From NCBI GenBank assembly GCA_009773765.1, contig WTWZ01000014.1:1-40955 (forward strand): 40,955 nt of DNA, given 5' to 3'. This stretch comes from Prolixibacteraceae bacterium. Lineage in GTDB: Bacteria; Bacteroidota; Bacteroidia; Bacteroidales; Prolixibacteraceae. Shown piece after piece: positions 1-7,766 of the stretch (the first letter of the stretch is position 1; each line of letters starts with the position of its first letter). The position numbers were made by a program, and so were the translations under genes. Below the pieces are notes generated by a model that worked only from the letters and a program-made list of their open reading frames with translations, was not told the DNA's origin and searched no databases.

Positions 1-704
1 ATATATTTTTTCTCTGCCAGAACCATGGCTGTATTGGCAAATCCGCAAGCTGAATCGCCGGCAGCAATTTTACCGTGTTTGCCGGCAACGGCAACAATTT
101 TCTGCCACAGAAACTGCATGTCGCGCACACCCAAAACAGCCAGAGCGAAAACCATTCCTTTTATATCGCACATCATCAGTGCTTCGTCCGAAACTTCTTT
201 TCCGCCGGTACTTTCAATCGACAGCAAATCGCCGCCTTCCCTGCATCCACGCTCAAAAAGCTCGAACATGGGTTCCAGGTACTGTGATGAACGTTGTTTG
301 GCTGGCCGTTCGAATTCGCGCAAATCGTTTGGAGTGAGGCGAATTTCGGATGCAAGCCCGTGATTTTGATAATATTTTTCACAAACTTCATTCATTATTT
401 TCACAATCTCAATACCGATTTGCGGGGTTTTTGTCATCTCTAAAAGGGTTTCAAGTTCGAGAATAACACCTTTTGTTTCGAGGTGTAATGCACGTTCCAG
501 AGCGCCTTCGGCAATTTCGCGGTAATGTCTGTAAACATCTGAAAGAGTGCTCTCGTTGATACTCATTACCGGCAATGTAAAATTAAGTTCGGCATAAACC
601 TGCCCACCACCAATTACCAATCCGCGCCTGGTTTTTACGGGTTTTGGCGCCATCCCGAACATTAAATCTTCAGGATTGGTTATTATCAAACTCTTGTACT
701 TCAT
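1..704 (-). CDS. mtaB: MtaB-like methanol:corrinoid methyltransferase (3' end off window)
   Basis: The first 234 codons are visible and the gene continues past the left edge. The translation opens with MKYKSLIITNPEDLMFG, then APKPVKTRRGLVIGGG, and has the segment GDSACGFANTAMVLAE, all typical of MtaB, the zinc protein that moves the methyl group of methanol to a corrinoid protein. The known MtaB zinc ligands Glu164 and Cys220 fall at exactly Glu164 and Cys220 here; the third ligand (Cys269) lies outside the window. The ATG overlaps the stop codon of the upstream corrinoid-protein gene (ATGA), which suggests translational coupling and a mtaC-mtaB order as in methanogens. The family assignment is firm. 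The actual methyl donor (methanol, another small methyl or a methoxy compound) is not proved. Probably cytoplasmic. Confidence 0.88.
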   Translation of the reverse strand, partial: MKYKSLIITNPEDLMFGMAPKPVKTRRGLVIGGGQVYAELNFTLPVMSINESTLSDVYRHYREIAEGALERALHLETKGVILELETLLEMTKTPQIGIEIVKIMNEVCEKYYQNHGLASEIRLTPNDLREFERPAKQRSSQYLEPMFELFERGCREGGDLLSIESTGGKEVSDEALMMCDIKGMVFALAVLGVRDMQFLWQKIVAVAGKHGKIAAGDSACGFANTAMVLAEKKY

Positions 705-1369
705 GAGGCCATTTTATTTAAGTATTCAACTGCACCTTGTGGGTCAGGAGCATAGAAATCGGCGCCAATTTTTTCACAGAAATCCATATTAACCGGCGCA
801 CCGCCAATCAGAATTTTAGTTTCGGGCGATTGTTTTTTAATGGCTGATACGATTTCACCCATGTTCACCATGGTAGTAGTAAGGAGTGCAGACAAACCAA
901 CAATTGCGCCCGGACTGTTTTTCAGCGCCTCAATAAACCTTTCTGAACCAACATCAACGCCTAAATCAACAATGGTCCAGCCACCGCCTTCAACCATCAT
1001 GGCAACCAGGTTTTTCCCGATGTCGTGCAAGTCGCCCTTTACAGTTCCGATTATGAATGTACCTTTTGTTTTTATTTCGCCTGATGTGAAAAATGGTTTT
1101 AACTGAATCATTGATGCACCCATAGCCCTGGCAGACATCAGCATCTGTGGGACAAAAATTTTGTTTTCGGAGAACTTTTTACCCACATTTGCCATGGCCG
1201 GAATCAATGCCAATTCAAGTATTTGCTGAGGATTGATGCCATTTTCAATGGCCTTTAAAGTCAGTTCAGTTGAGCCATCCTGACCTCTTAACTGAGGTGG
1301 ATAAGGAGATTTAATGTCAACTTTGCCAAATTCCACCGCTTCAAGTAATTTTTCGAGTATTTCGTTCAT
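701..1369 (-). CDS. mtaC: MtaC/MtbC-like corrinoid (B12-binding) protein
   Basis: This is a 222-residue two-domain corrinoid protein, the usual length for MtaC, MttC and MtbC. Residues 1-95 are the helical B12-binding cap. Residues 103-222 are a Rossmann-like B12 domain with the base-off motif GDLHDIGKN, whose His115 would be the lower cobalt ligand, followed by the conserved SALLTTTM and GGAPV segments. It would carry the methyl group between the MtaB-like protein encoded directly downstream (4-base ATGA overlap) and a second methyltransferase not seen here. It is transcribed away from an AraC regulator that starts 137 bases upstream. Substrate class cannot be read from this subunit alone. 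Confidence 0.9.
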   Translation of the reverse strand: MNEILEKLLEAVEFGKVDIKSPYPPQLRGQDGSTELTLKAIENGINPQQILELALIPAMANVGKKFSENKIFVPQMLMSARAMGASMIQLKPFFTSGEIKTKGTFIIGTVKGDLHDIGKNLVAMMVEGGGWTIVDLGVDVGSERFIEALKNSPGAIVGLSALLTTTMVNMGEIVSAIKKQSPETKILIGGAPVNMDFCEKIGADFYAPDPQGAVEYLNKMAS

Positions 1370-1506
1370 ATTTTATTGATTTAGTTATTTGTAATCAATT
1401 TATCAGGTCAAAAATAATGCATGAATTTTTCAAAATCTGTATCAATATTTACTACTTTCGGTGCGATATTCACATTTAATCATTTTTTTGTACATAAAAT
1501 ACCGGT

Positions 1507-2373
1507 GTGTCAGCTTTATTCGAAAAAATACTTTTAAAAGAAGATGAATCGTTTTTCATTGGTATTTTCCAGGATAACCTCGAAAAAAGCGCCTGGCATT
1601 ACCATAACAATTTCGAAATCAGTTTTATAACCGAAGGTTCAGGAAAACGAATAGTAGCCGATTCGATTGAAGAATTTCAGCCGGGCGACCTTGTTTTTTT
1701 AGGGCGAAACCTTCCGCATGTGTGGATTGCCGACAAAGAAACCCGAACTCCGTCGAACCGCACACTCGAAATGGTATTTCTTCAATTTACGTCGAATATT
1801 TTATCTCAACAACTATTGGTTTTACCCGAATTTGGGAATGTGAAACGGGCTTTGGAATTTTCGGAAAGGGGCATCCAGATTGTTGATCAAACACTGAATG
1901 AAGTCAGTGAGATCATGCTTCAACTGCCCTATCTGAAAAGCTTTGAAAGAATGCTCCATTTTTTCAGGATGATGGATATTATCGGGAAAAGTGATTCGAA
2001 TATCAGTCTGGCGAGTGAAGATTATATAAAAAAGCGCTTTAAAACCGGGAATAAACGGATTGCCACTATACACGAGTATTTAATGAAAAATTACCGTGAG
2101 GAGGTGAACCTGAGTGAATTAGCGCAGTTGGTGAATATGGCGGAAGGCTCGCTGTGCCGGTTTTTCAGGGAAAACATGGGTTTGACATTGTTTGAATACC
2201 TTAACCGCATTAAAACCGACTTTGCCTGCAAACTGCTGATGGACCCCGATTTAAGCATTATGGAAGTGTGTTTTGACAGTGGATTTAACAACCTCAGTCA
2301 TTTTAACAAACAATTCAGGAAAATGGCCGGAATGTCGCCAAGTGAATTCAGAAAACAATTTAACTTGCTGTAG
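1507..2373 (+). CDS. AraC-family transcriptional regulator with cupin domain
   Basis: The protein has 288 residues and starts at GTG; no ATG is available close upstream in frame. The N-terminal part (about 1-110) is a cupin-like sensor with WHYHNNFE and the segment PGDLVFLGRNLPHVW. The C-terminal part (about 185-288) is a double helix-turn-helix of the AraC/XylS type, ending with the family signature GFNNLSHFNKQFRKMAGMSP. It is divergent from the mtaC-mtaB-like pair, so it is the obvious candidate regulator of those genes, though the effector is unknown. Its stop lies one base from the stop of the convergent thioredoxin-like gene. Related cupin-AraC proteins in Bacteroidota often sense small sugars, so a role unrelated to methyl metabolism is possible. 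Confidence 0.88.
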   Translation: MSALFEKILLKEDESFFIGIFQDNLEKSAWHYHNNFEISFITEGSGKRIVADSIEEFQPGDLVFLGRNLPHVWIADKETRTPSNRTLEMVFLQFTSNILSQQLLVLPEFGNVKRALEFSERGIQIVDQTLNEVSEIMLQLPYLKSFERMLHFFRMMDIIGKSDSNISLASEDYIKKRFKTGNKRIATIHEYLMKNYREEVNLSELAQLVNMAEGSLCRFFRENMGLTLFEYLNRIKTDFACKLLMDPDLSIMEVCFDSGFNNLSHFNKQFRKMAGMSPSEFRKQFNLL

Positions 2374-2374
2374 T

Positions 2375-2845
2375 TTAATCTGATGCAATGAATTTCGCCA
2401 GCAAATCCCCGGACGAAATAAACCCGTAATGCCTGAAAAATTCCTTGCCCCGATTGTCCAAAAGAATTTGCATAGGTACTGCCGAAATCCCGAAATACTT
2501 CATCATTGACTGGTTTTCCGGGTACATGATGTTGATGAAAACCACGTTTACTTTTGGATGCTCCAGTTTGCGCATTTCTTCAAGTACCGGTTCCATTTGT
2601 TTACAAACAGTACATCCGGTTGAACCAAATTGGAGCAATGTAAAATCGAAAAATTGTTTGTTTTGAAGATAATTGTATTTCGCATCAATCTGTTTTTCAA
2701 CCGAAAATGTGATTTCTCTGCCAGCCAGCCCTTTCATTTTTTTGGAAATGAAGTTGTTTAGTGTGTTTTTGCCAAGAAATCCAATTATCAGATACACCGC
2801 TAATAAAACAACCAAAACAAATGGAAAAATCTTTTTCATTTTCAA
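2375..2845 (-). CDS. membrane-anchored thioredoxin-fold protein
   Basis: The protein has 156 residues with one N-terminal hydrophobic segment (about residues 5-24) that should anchor it with the rest in the periplasm. The thioredoxin-like domain carries the redox motif C78-T-V-C81 within FGSTGCTVCKQMEPVLEEM and a later AVP segment fitting the cis-proline loop. It begins 10 bases after the corA stop on the same strand, so the two probably share a transcript. A second start two codons downstream (MKK) is equally plausible. It may act as a thiol-disulfide oxidoreductase, but the CTVC active site is not that of a named subfamily, so partner proteins cannot be assigned. Confidence 0.8.
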   Translation of the reverse strand: MKMKKIFPFVLVVLLAVYLIIGFLGKNTLNNFISKKMKGLAGREITFSVEKQIDAKYNYLQNKQFFDFTLLQFGSTGCTVCKQMEPVLEEMRKLEHPKVNVVFINIMYPENQSMMKYFGISAVPMQILLDNRGKEFFRHYGFISSGDLLAKFIASD

Positions 2846-2855
2846 GGTTTTTGGA

Positions 2856-3788
2856 TTAAAACCATTTTCTTCTTCTGAAAAGAAGCACCCCTAAAAACGA
2901 CATTGTTCCTGAAATGCCAATAACAGCCGGGAAAGCCCAGTTCACATTTTCAAAATGGTTGGGAACATTCATCCCGTACAAACTTGCAATCAAAGTCGGT
3001 ATCATCAAAACAATTGAAATCATCGTGAGTTGTTTCATCACTACGTTCAGGTTGTTGGAAATTACCGAAGCAAATGCATCCATCATCCCGCTTTGGATAT
3101 CAGAATAAATCTGGGCCATATCGAGTGCCTGTTTATTTTCAATAATTGCATCTTCGAGCAAATCCCCGTTGATTTCGTTGATGTTGTATTTTCTTGACGA
3201 ACGCAATTTAACCAGAATCAATTCATTGGCTTTCAGCGAGGTGATAAAGTAAACCAGGCATTTTTCCATTTTCAGCAGTTTGTTCAACTCTTTATTTCGG
3301 ATTGATTTTTCAAGGTCCTGCTCAATGAGGTTGGTTTGCTGGTTGATTTGTTTCAGGTAGCGCAAATACGTATTTGAAGAACGCAGGAAAAGTTTCAATA
3401 TAAAATTGAGCACATCGCTTACCTGCTGGCGGTTTTCGCGGTAGAGCGAGGGTTGCTCAAATGGTAAAACTTCGTTAGGGACAGAGCAAATTGTTACCGT
3501 AAAACCGGGAGCTATAAAAATGCCAAGCGGCACAGTAAAATAAGGGACACCATTGTCGGGGCTGGTAATTGGGACACGCAAAATCACCAGTTGCCATTCG
3601 TCGTCGAATTCCACGCGCGGGCGTTCGTCAGCGTCAAGAATATCCTGAACAATGTCGGGAGGGATATTAAACTCGTCGGATAACCGCGCGATTTCTTCCT
3701 GCGTGGGCGCTGAAACATTAATCCAGCAATCTTTTTCAACCTGTGGAATTTCGATGTAACCACCGAAAGTTTTGAACATTTTTAACAT
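2856..3788 (-). CDS. corA: CorA-family magnesium/divalent cation transporter
   Basis: The predicted protein has 310 residues. The long soluble N-terminal domain is followed by two C-terminal membrane segments, the first ending in YGMNVPNHF, which contains the GMN signature (about residues 272-274) that forms the CorA selectivity loop. The C terminus is basic (RRRKWF), as in CorA proteins. I place the start at ATG 3788 because it sits 7 bases after a strong AAAGGAGG Shine-Dalgarno sequence; an upstream in-frame TTG at 3827 would place that sequence inside the coding region. The start region lies in a hairpin preceded by a small upstream ORF, suggesting regulated translation. A thioredoxin-like gene follows 10 bases downstream. 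CorA proteins carry Mg2+, Co2+ or Ni2+; a zinc-efflux (ZntB-like) role cannot be excluded. Confidence 0.88.
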   Translation of the reverse strand: MLKMFKTFGGYIEIPQVEKDCWINVSAPTQEEIARLSDEFNIPPDIVQDILDADERPRVEFDDEWQLVILRVPITSPDNGVPYFTVPLGIFIAPGFTVTICSVPNEVLPFEQPSLYRENRQQVSDVLNFILKLFLRSSNTYLRYLKQINQQTNLIEQDLEKSIRNKELNKLLKMEKCLVYFITSLKANELILVKLRSSRKYNINEINGDLLEDAIIENKQALDMAQIYSDIQSGMMDAFASVISNNLNVVMKQLTMISIVLMIPTLIASLYGMNVPNHFENVNWAFPAVIGISGTMSFLGVLLFRRRKWF

Positions 3789-3794
3789 GATAAC

Positions 3795-3825
3795 GCCTCC
3801 TTTAAATTTACACTGCAAAGGAGGC
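3795..3825 (-). promoter_or_regulatory. hairpin sequestering the corA Shine-Dalgarno sequence
   Basis: Read on the minus strand, GCCTCCTTT (3825-3817) is perfectly complementary to AAAGGAGGC (3803-3795), with a 13-nt loop. The right arm contains the corA ribosome binding site, so the folded RNA should block initiation at ATG 3788. It begins 15 bases after the stop codon of a 16-codon upstream ORF, an arrangement that allows ribosome position on the leader to change folding. The structure is seen in the sequence; the regulatory role is inference. Confidence 0.65.
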
Positions 3826-3840
3826 AAACGGGAGCCGCCC

Positions 3841-3891
3841 TTACAGAAAGGTTATTAATTTGTACTGCTTATGGTATGGGCCTTCGTCCAT
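3841..3891 (-). CDS. putative 16-residue leader peptide of corA
   Basis: An ATG at 3891 opens a short frame encoding MDEGPYHKQYKLITFL and ending with TAA at 3841, 52 bases upstream of the corA start. It has no Shine-Dalgarno sequence but is preceded by an A/T-rich stretch (AAAGTTAAA), which is normal for Bacteroidota. Leader peptides that control Mg2+ transporter genes are known in other bacteria (mgtL, corL), but this peptide has no similarity that I recognise. It could be a chance ORF; the adjacent SD-sequestering hairpin is what makes it credible. Confidence 0.45.
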   Translation of the reverse strand: MDEGPYHKQYKLITFL

Positions 3892-4056
3892 TTTAACTTT
3901 TAATTTTTACAGTCGCAAAAGTAGGTTTTTTTACCGGGTAACGGTTATGAATATCAGATTATTTTTTGGGATTTGATGCACTAAAGAATTAATGAATGCT
4001 TCGTCCTTAACAAAGAATTAGTTTCACATTTTTTATGCAACAGATGAAGTTCAATG

Positions 4057-4602
4057 CTATGGAAGCGGACTCCCTACCGCAATTTCGCAACGATGAAACG
4101 GCTGTCCGTGTGGCGGATTCAGCTTTGGTTTAGTTGCATTTGCCACTGTTGGGGAATTTGGATTATTAGCATTTGCCACTGTTGGAGAATTTGGGTTGTT
4201 TGCCTGCGGATTATTCAGGCGTGCAGCATTTTCCAATGTTGGCGCAGTTCCTGTTCTGTTAATTTGCGGAGCAGTTTGAACAGTTGCTGATTTTGCCGGC
4301 GCAGCAGCACTCAGTGGACTTCCAACCGGAATATCGCAACGATGAAATGGTTGTCCGTGCGGTGGATTGAGTTCCGGGGGAGTTGCAGTTGCATTTACAA
4401 TTGCTGTTTCATTTGATGTGGCTGTGGCCGGAACAATTGCCGGAACAGAAGAAATTACTGCCGAAGTATCGGCTTTTAACATTGTTTGTGGCACCTGATT
4501 TTGCTGTTGAACGGCTGCAGGTTTTGACTCTTTTTGTGCTGGCGTGCAGGAAATGATTGTACCCAAAACAACTGTTGCTATTAAAATAATGTATTTATTC
4601 AT
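4057..4602 (-). CDS. lipoprotein with duplicated PHGQPFHRC motif
   Basis: The 181-residue protein starts MNKYIILIATVV and has a lipobox-like GTIISC, so it should be a lipoprotein with a low-complexity Ala/Thr/Pro/Asn-rich body. A motif of the form LNPPHGQPFHRC(D/E)I.VGSPL occurs twice, near the middle and at the extreme C terminus. Between them the block NNPNSPTVAN occurs twice in tandem. The PHGQPxHRC-type motif recurs in Bacteroidota surface or periplasmic proteins of unknown function; its His and Cys residues would suit metal or haem binding, but that is speculation. ATG 4602 is preferred over the ATG nine codons upstream because it gives a standard signal peptide. Confidence 0.7.
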   Translation of the reverse strand: MNKYIILIATVVLGTIISCTPAQKESKPAAVQQQNQVPQTMLKADTSAVISSVPAIVPATATSNETAIVNATATPPELNPPHGQPFHRCDIPVGSPLSAAAPAKSATVQTAPQINRTGTAPTLENAARLNNPQANNPNSPTVANANNPNSPTVANATKPKLNPPHGQPFHRCEIAVGSPLP

Positions 4603-4840
4603 TTGATATTGATTCTGTAAGTTTCTCATAATAATTTAATTTGCATTTTTTTAATGCCTTAAACCTAACTTATTTTTTTGGAATAGCAATAAAAAGACAA
4701 AATAATCTGGAATTTTTCAATAACAAAATAACGTCTGAACCGGGATTTATTGGATTACACTGATTTTTCTTCAATGAGAATCCCGGTAATCGTGTTAATC
4801 TCATAAAATCCTTGTACAGACTTTTTCCAGGTTCAGACTT

Positions 4841-5130
4841 TTAGAATGTCACAGTTTTATCTGCCCAAACAACCATATTCACACAGTCAAACATAGTCGA
4901 AATCGGACAAGATGTGTCATCTTCCAGTTTCCTTGATTTTAAACAGGTTCCGCAGGCCAGCAACACGCCTCCAGCTTCCACAAATGCTTTCAGTTGCTCA
5001 TCAACATCATATTTTTCGTGGGTAAGACCTTCACATTCAACAGCTTCGCCCATGTAAAACACTTTGGTTCACTGCCCCGGTTTTTCGAAGTATTTGCAAA
5101 TCTGGAATTCAGGGACTTCAAAACCATTTT
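4841..5130 (-). pseudogene. decayed DsrE-family protein gene
   Basis: The C-terminal half is a recognisable DsrE-like protein: KVFYMGEAVEC, then DEQLKAFVEAGGVLLACGTC, then MVVWADKTVTF. In this frame a TGA stop lies three codons before the conserved FYMGEAVEC. The missing upstream piece (LNSRFANTSKNRGSEPK) continues in another frame and lines up with the family pattern of FANxxxxxGxEVKVFxMGE, so a frameshift near 5060 is the best explanation. The first strand and start of the family fold are not recognisable. A sequencing error could give the same picture. Confidence 0.55.
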
Positions 5131-5513
5131 TCTCAAACCTTCCTGCGCCAACAAGTTCGGGAAAAGAAATTTTTGATTTCCTCCGGAAAGTAAACCAACC
5201 CGGCAATCAGGCGTGGAATGATATACGAAAATACAGGGTTCGGTTGAAAAAGCACTTTTTGCCATTTCATAATTGCTGAATTTCTTGGAAAAGCGAAAAC
5301 CGGCATTATAATCGTGCCAATTCGCAAAAAGTTGTGGCCAGGATAATGAAACCTGCGTTTAAAAAACAATAAATATCTTTAACACATAATCTGTTTCATG
5401 TTACTTAATTATTATTTTCAGGCAGTTAACTCAATAATTTTAGAAACATCAAAAATATCTAATCCAAAATTTATTAATCTTGCAGCGATTTTAACCATCT
5501 AAAAAATAAGAAA
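5131..5513. other. stretch without a convincing gene
   Basis: Several short overlapping frames are open on the minus strand here, but none has a recognisable family, a good start or a consistent frame. It probably holds the eroded 5' part of the DsrE gene and perhaps a second fragment. The last 100 bases are A/T-rich and should contain the promoter of the H1-like gene. Confidence 0.4.
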
Positions 5514-5756
5514 ATGGCAACAAAAAAAGCTACTCAAGCCGCTGAAAAAACTACGTTAAAGAAAACCACTGAAAAACCTGCAGCGGCCAAAACAACCAAA
5601 TCGACTAAAACCACTACCAAAAAAGCGGCTGTAACCGAAACTGAAATACGTGCGAAAGCAGTAGAAATTTATCAGGCACGCGTTGCTGCCGGCACTGAAG
5701 GCACTGCTGAAGGAGACTGGATTGATGCCGAGAAAGCGCTAATTGTAAAAAAGTAA
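5514..5756 (+). CDS. histone H1-like basic protein with DUF2934-like C terminus
   Basis: The 80-residue protein has a Lys/Ala/Thr-rich N-terminal tail (residues 1-43, repeated KKAT/KTTKSTK patterns) resembling histone H1-like nucleoid proteins of Bacteroidota. Residues 45-80 (IRAKAVEIYQARVAAG...GDWIDAEKAL) match the short helical DUF2934 pattern. The tail should bind DNA or RNA by charge; the role of the C-terminal module is unknown. It starts at ATG after an A-rich leader (AAAAAATAAGAAA), typical for the phylum, and is convergent with the beta-helix gene. Confidence 0.75.
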   Translation: MATKKATQAAEKTTLKKTTEKPAAAKTTKSTKTTTKKAAVTETEIRAKAVEIYQARVAAGTEGTAEGDWIDAEKALIVKK

Positions 5757-5799
5757 ACCGCTCTTATTCAACCTGTTGTGGTTGTTTAATTTTTCCGGT

Positions 5800-7737
5800 T
5801 TAGTTGCCCCCTATCATCTTTTGGTAAACCGTTTTGAAATTACCGCGGTAACCTGTTCCCAAAAATGCTTCCGGTAGTTTTGATTGCAGATTTTCCCTTT
5901 TGCCTTTATCTGCAATTTGCTGGTTCCCGTTGTAACTGAAATCTTCTTTTCTAACGAAATTGTACACATGCAAAACTTCTTGCACCACTTTGCCGGCAAA
6001 CAACTGGTTTCCTTCAAATTCAACAATGCCGTTACATTCATAATATTTCTGAAACACGGCATTCAGGCTTTCTTTTGGCGTTGGGCCAATTTCTCCGGTC
6101 GGGCCTGAAAAGAGGATTTCTTCGGCAACAAAAATGTTTCCCGAAAAACTGAGGTTTGAGCAAAGCGGGTAGCTGATTTTCTGACGGCCTTCATCAATAA
6201 ACAGATTGTTTGTTATCGTTATTTTATCGGCCATGTGATGATGCACCGGCACAATGGTATTCACTGCCAGGTTATTGTCCATAATGCAGTTTACTGAGAG
6301 TTCATCGAAATAATAGGTCCAGCCTTCGGTTTTATTTCCTTTCGGGGCAAGCACAGCATTGTGGCGGTAAATGGTGGAATCGCCGCCGTACATGTAAATT
6401 GCGCCGCCATCGACCATAGTTTGTTTGAAGTTGTACATCAGGTTGTATTCGGCCACCGAATATTTTCCGATACCATTGATTGCGCAATAAGGAATGTTAT
6501 ACAACTCGCAGTGCGATACTGAATTCCGGTTGCCGTCGCCATAAATACCTACTGATCCAAAATATAGTTTCCCCAAATCGTGAATTCCGCAACGCTCAAC
6601 CGTGATATTGTCCCCAGTCATGTACAATCCTCCGGCGCCTGTAAAAGAAAATTCGCAATCACTGATTTTTACATGCGAGCCCCGGGTTTTTACCGCCCAG
6701 CCAGCTACATTTTTTACAACCAGGTTTTTTAGTGTGAGGTTGTTTACTTTTCCTGCCAAAACTGCTCCGGTTATGTTGATTGTGGCATAGCCCGTATTGC
6801 CCACAGGGGCTCCGGCACAACTCAGTTGAAGATTTTCGATGGTAACTTCCGATGTGTTATCTTTAATTTCGAAAATATGGTTTTGTGTTGGAACCATTAT
6901 TTTTAACAGGCCTGCTTTTTCATGAGCAAACGGCCAGTAAACAATTTTCCGGCTGGTTCGATCGATATACCACTGTCCTGGCCGTGCCATACCCTCTTTG
7001 ATGTTCCACACAATATACTGGCGCGTTTTTTCGCCTGCCCACGACGCATAAGCGCCTGCGGGGTGTGATGCCTGATTTGAAAACCGGAGTGAATTATTTA
7101 TGGTATCGATTCCTGCCAGGGCGACATAAGAATCGTCCCATGCGTGAAAAACGGTAAGTTCAGCATTTTTTACATCGAGCCAGGGCCCGATATCCGCCGG
7201 ATTGTAATATAAAGTTGTGAGGTCGTCGTGAGTTGGTTTTACCGACCAGCCACCCTGTGAACTCTGCCATTGGTGAGGCCATTCGTTTTTATGGTTAAAA
7301 GCCCCGGTTTCAGGCAGCCGTGCCCTGTCGCGCAGGGTATCGTTCACAATCAGAATCCTGAAATCGAGATCTGGCCACAACGAATCGGGAACCTGTGCTT
7401 CAAGCCAGCCGCCGTTTTGCTGCCAGTCGCCAAAAATTATTCCTCCCATCAACCTGACTGGCTTTCCCTTCTGTCCGGAAATATGTAATCCCGAATCGGC
7501 TTCGGTAATGACAACTGAAACATCAAAATAATCGCCTTCTGTAACTATAATTTTCTTTAAACCCGAACTTCTGCTGATTTCAACCGCTTTTTGAACCGAG
7601 GCTACCGGTTGTGATTTTGTGCCATTATTGGTATCACTACCGTTTACAGCCACATAAACTGTTGTCTGTTTACATGAAATTATGCTGAAACTTATTAAAA
7701 TACAAGCAAATACTGATTTGGTAAATTTGATTTTCAT
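5800..7737 (-). CDS. lipoprotein with right-handed parallel beta-helix, probable carbohydrate-active enzyme
   Basis: The 645-residue protein has a lipoprotein signal (ISFSIISCKQ) followed by YVAVNGSDTNNGT, the usual opening of secreted beta-helix enzymes. Residues of about 290-560 contain the irregular repeats of a right-handed parallel beta-helix (KISDCEFSFTGAGGLYM, NITVERCGIHDLG, YNLMYNFKQTMVDGGAIYMY). Relatives include polysaccharide lyases and glycosidases such as GH120- and GH141-type enzymes, but I cannot assign a family or catalytic residues. It is the last gene of a three-gene minus-strand unit, 29 bases after the Gfo/Idh/MocA gene and below a ThuA gene, which supports a role in glycan breakdown. 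Confidence 0.78.
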   Translation of the reverse strand: MKIKFTKSVFACILISFSIISCKQTTVYVAVNGSDTNNGTKSQPVASVQKAVEISRSSGLKKIIVTEGDYFDVSVVITEADSGLHISGQKGKPVRLMGGIIFGDWQQNGGWLEAQVPDSLWPDLDFRILIVNDTLRDRARLPETGAFNHKNEWPHQWQSSQGGWSVKPTHDDLTTLYYNPADIGPWLDVKNAELTVFHAWDDSYVALAGIDTINNSLRFSNQASHPAGAYASWAGEKTRQYIVWNIKEGMARPGQWYIDRTSRKIVYWPFAHEKAGLLKIMVPTQNHIFEIKDNTSEVTIENLQLSCAGAPVGNTGYATINITGAVLAGKVNNLTLKNLVVKNVAGWAVKTRGSHVKISDCEFSFTGAGGLYMTGDNITVERCGIHDLGKLYFGSVGIYGDGNRNSVSHCELYNIPYCAINGIGKYSVAEYNLMYNFKQTMVDGGAIYMYGGDSTIYRHNAVLAPKGNKTEGWTYYFDELSVNCIMDNNLAVNTIVPVHHHMADKITITNNLFIDEGRQKISYPLCSNLSFSGNIFVAEEILFSGPTGEIGPTPKESLNAVFQKYYECNGIVEFEGNQLFAGKVVQEVLHVYNFVRKEDFSYNGNQQIADKGKRENLQSKLPEAFLGTGYRGNFKTVYQKMIGGN

Positions 7738-7766
7738 TTTGGTTTTTCGTTTAGTGTAATTTGATT

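Noticed and set aside
3789-3827. Extended corA start at TTG 3827
   Set aside because: It would translate through both arms of the hairpin and the strong Shine-Dalgarno sequence; ATG 3788 has ideal spacing to that sequence and matches CorA starts.
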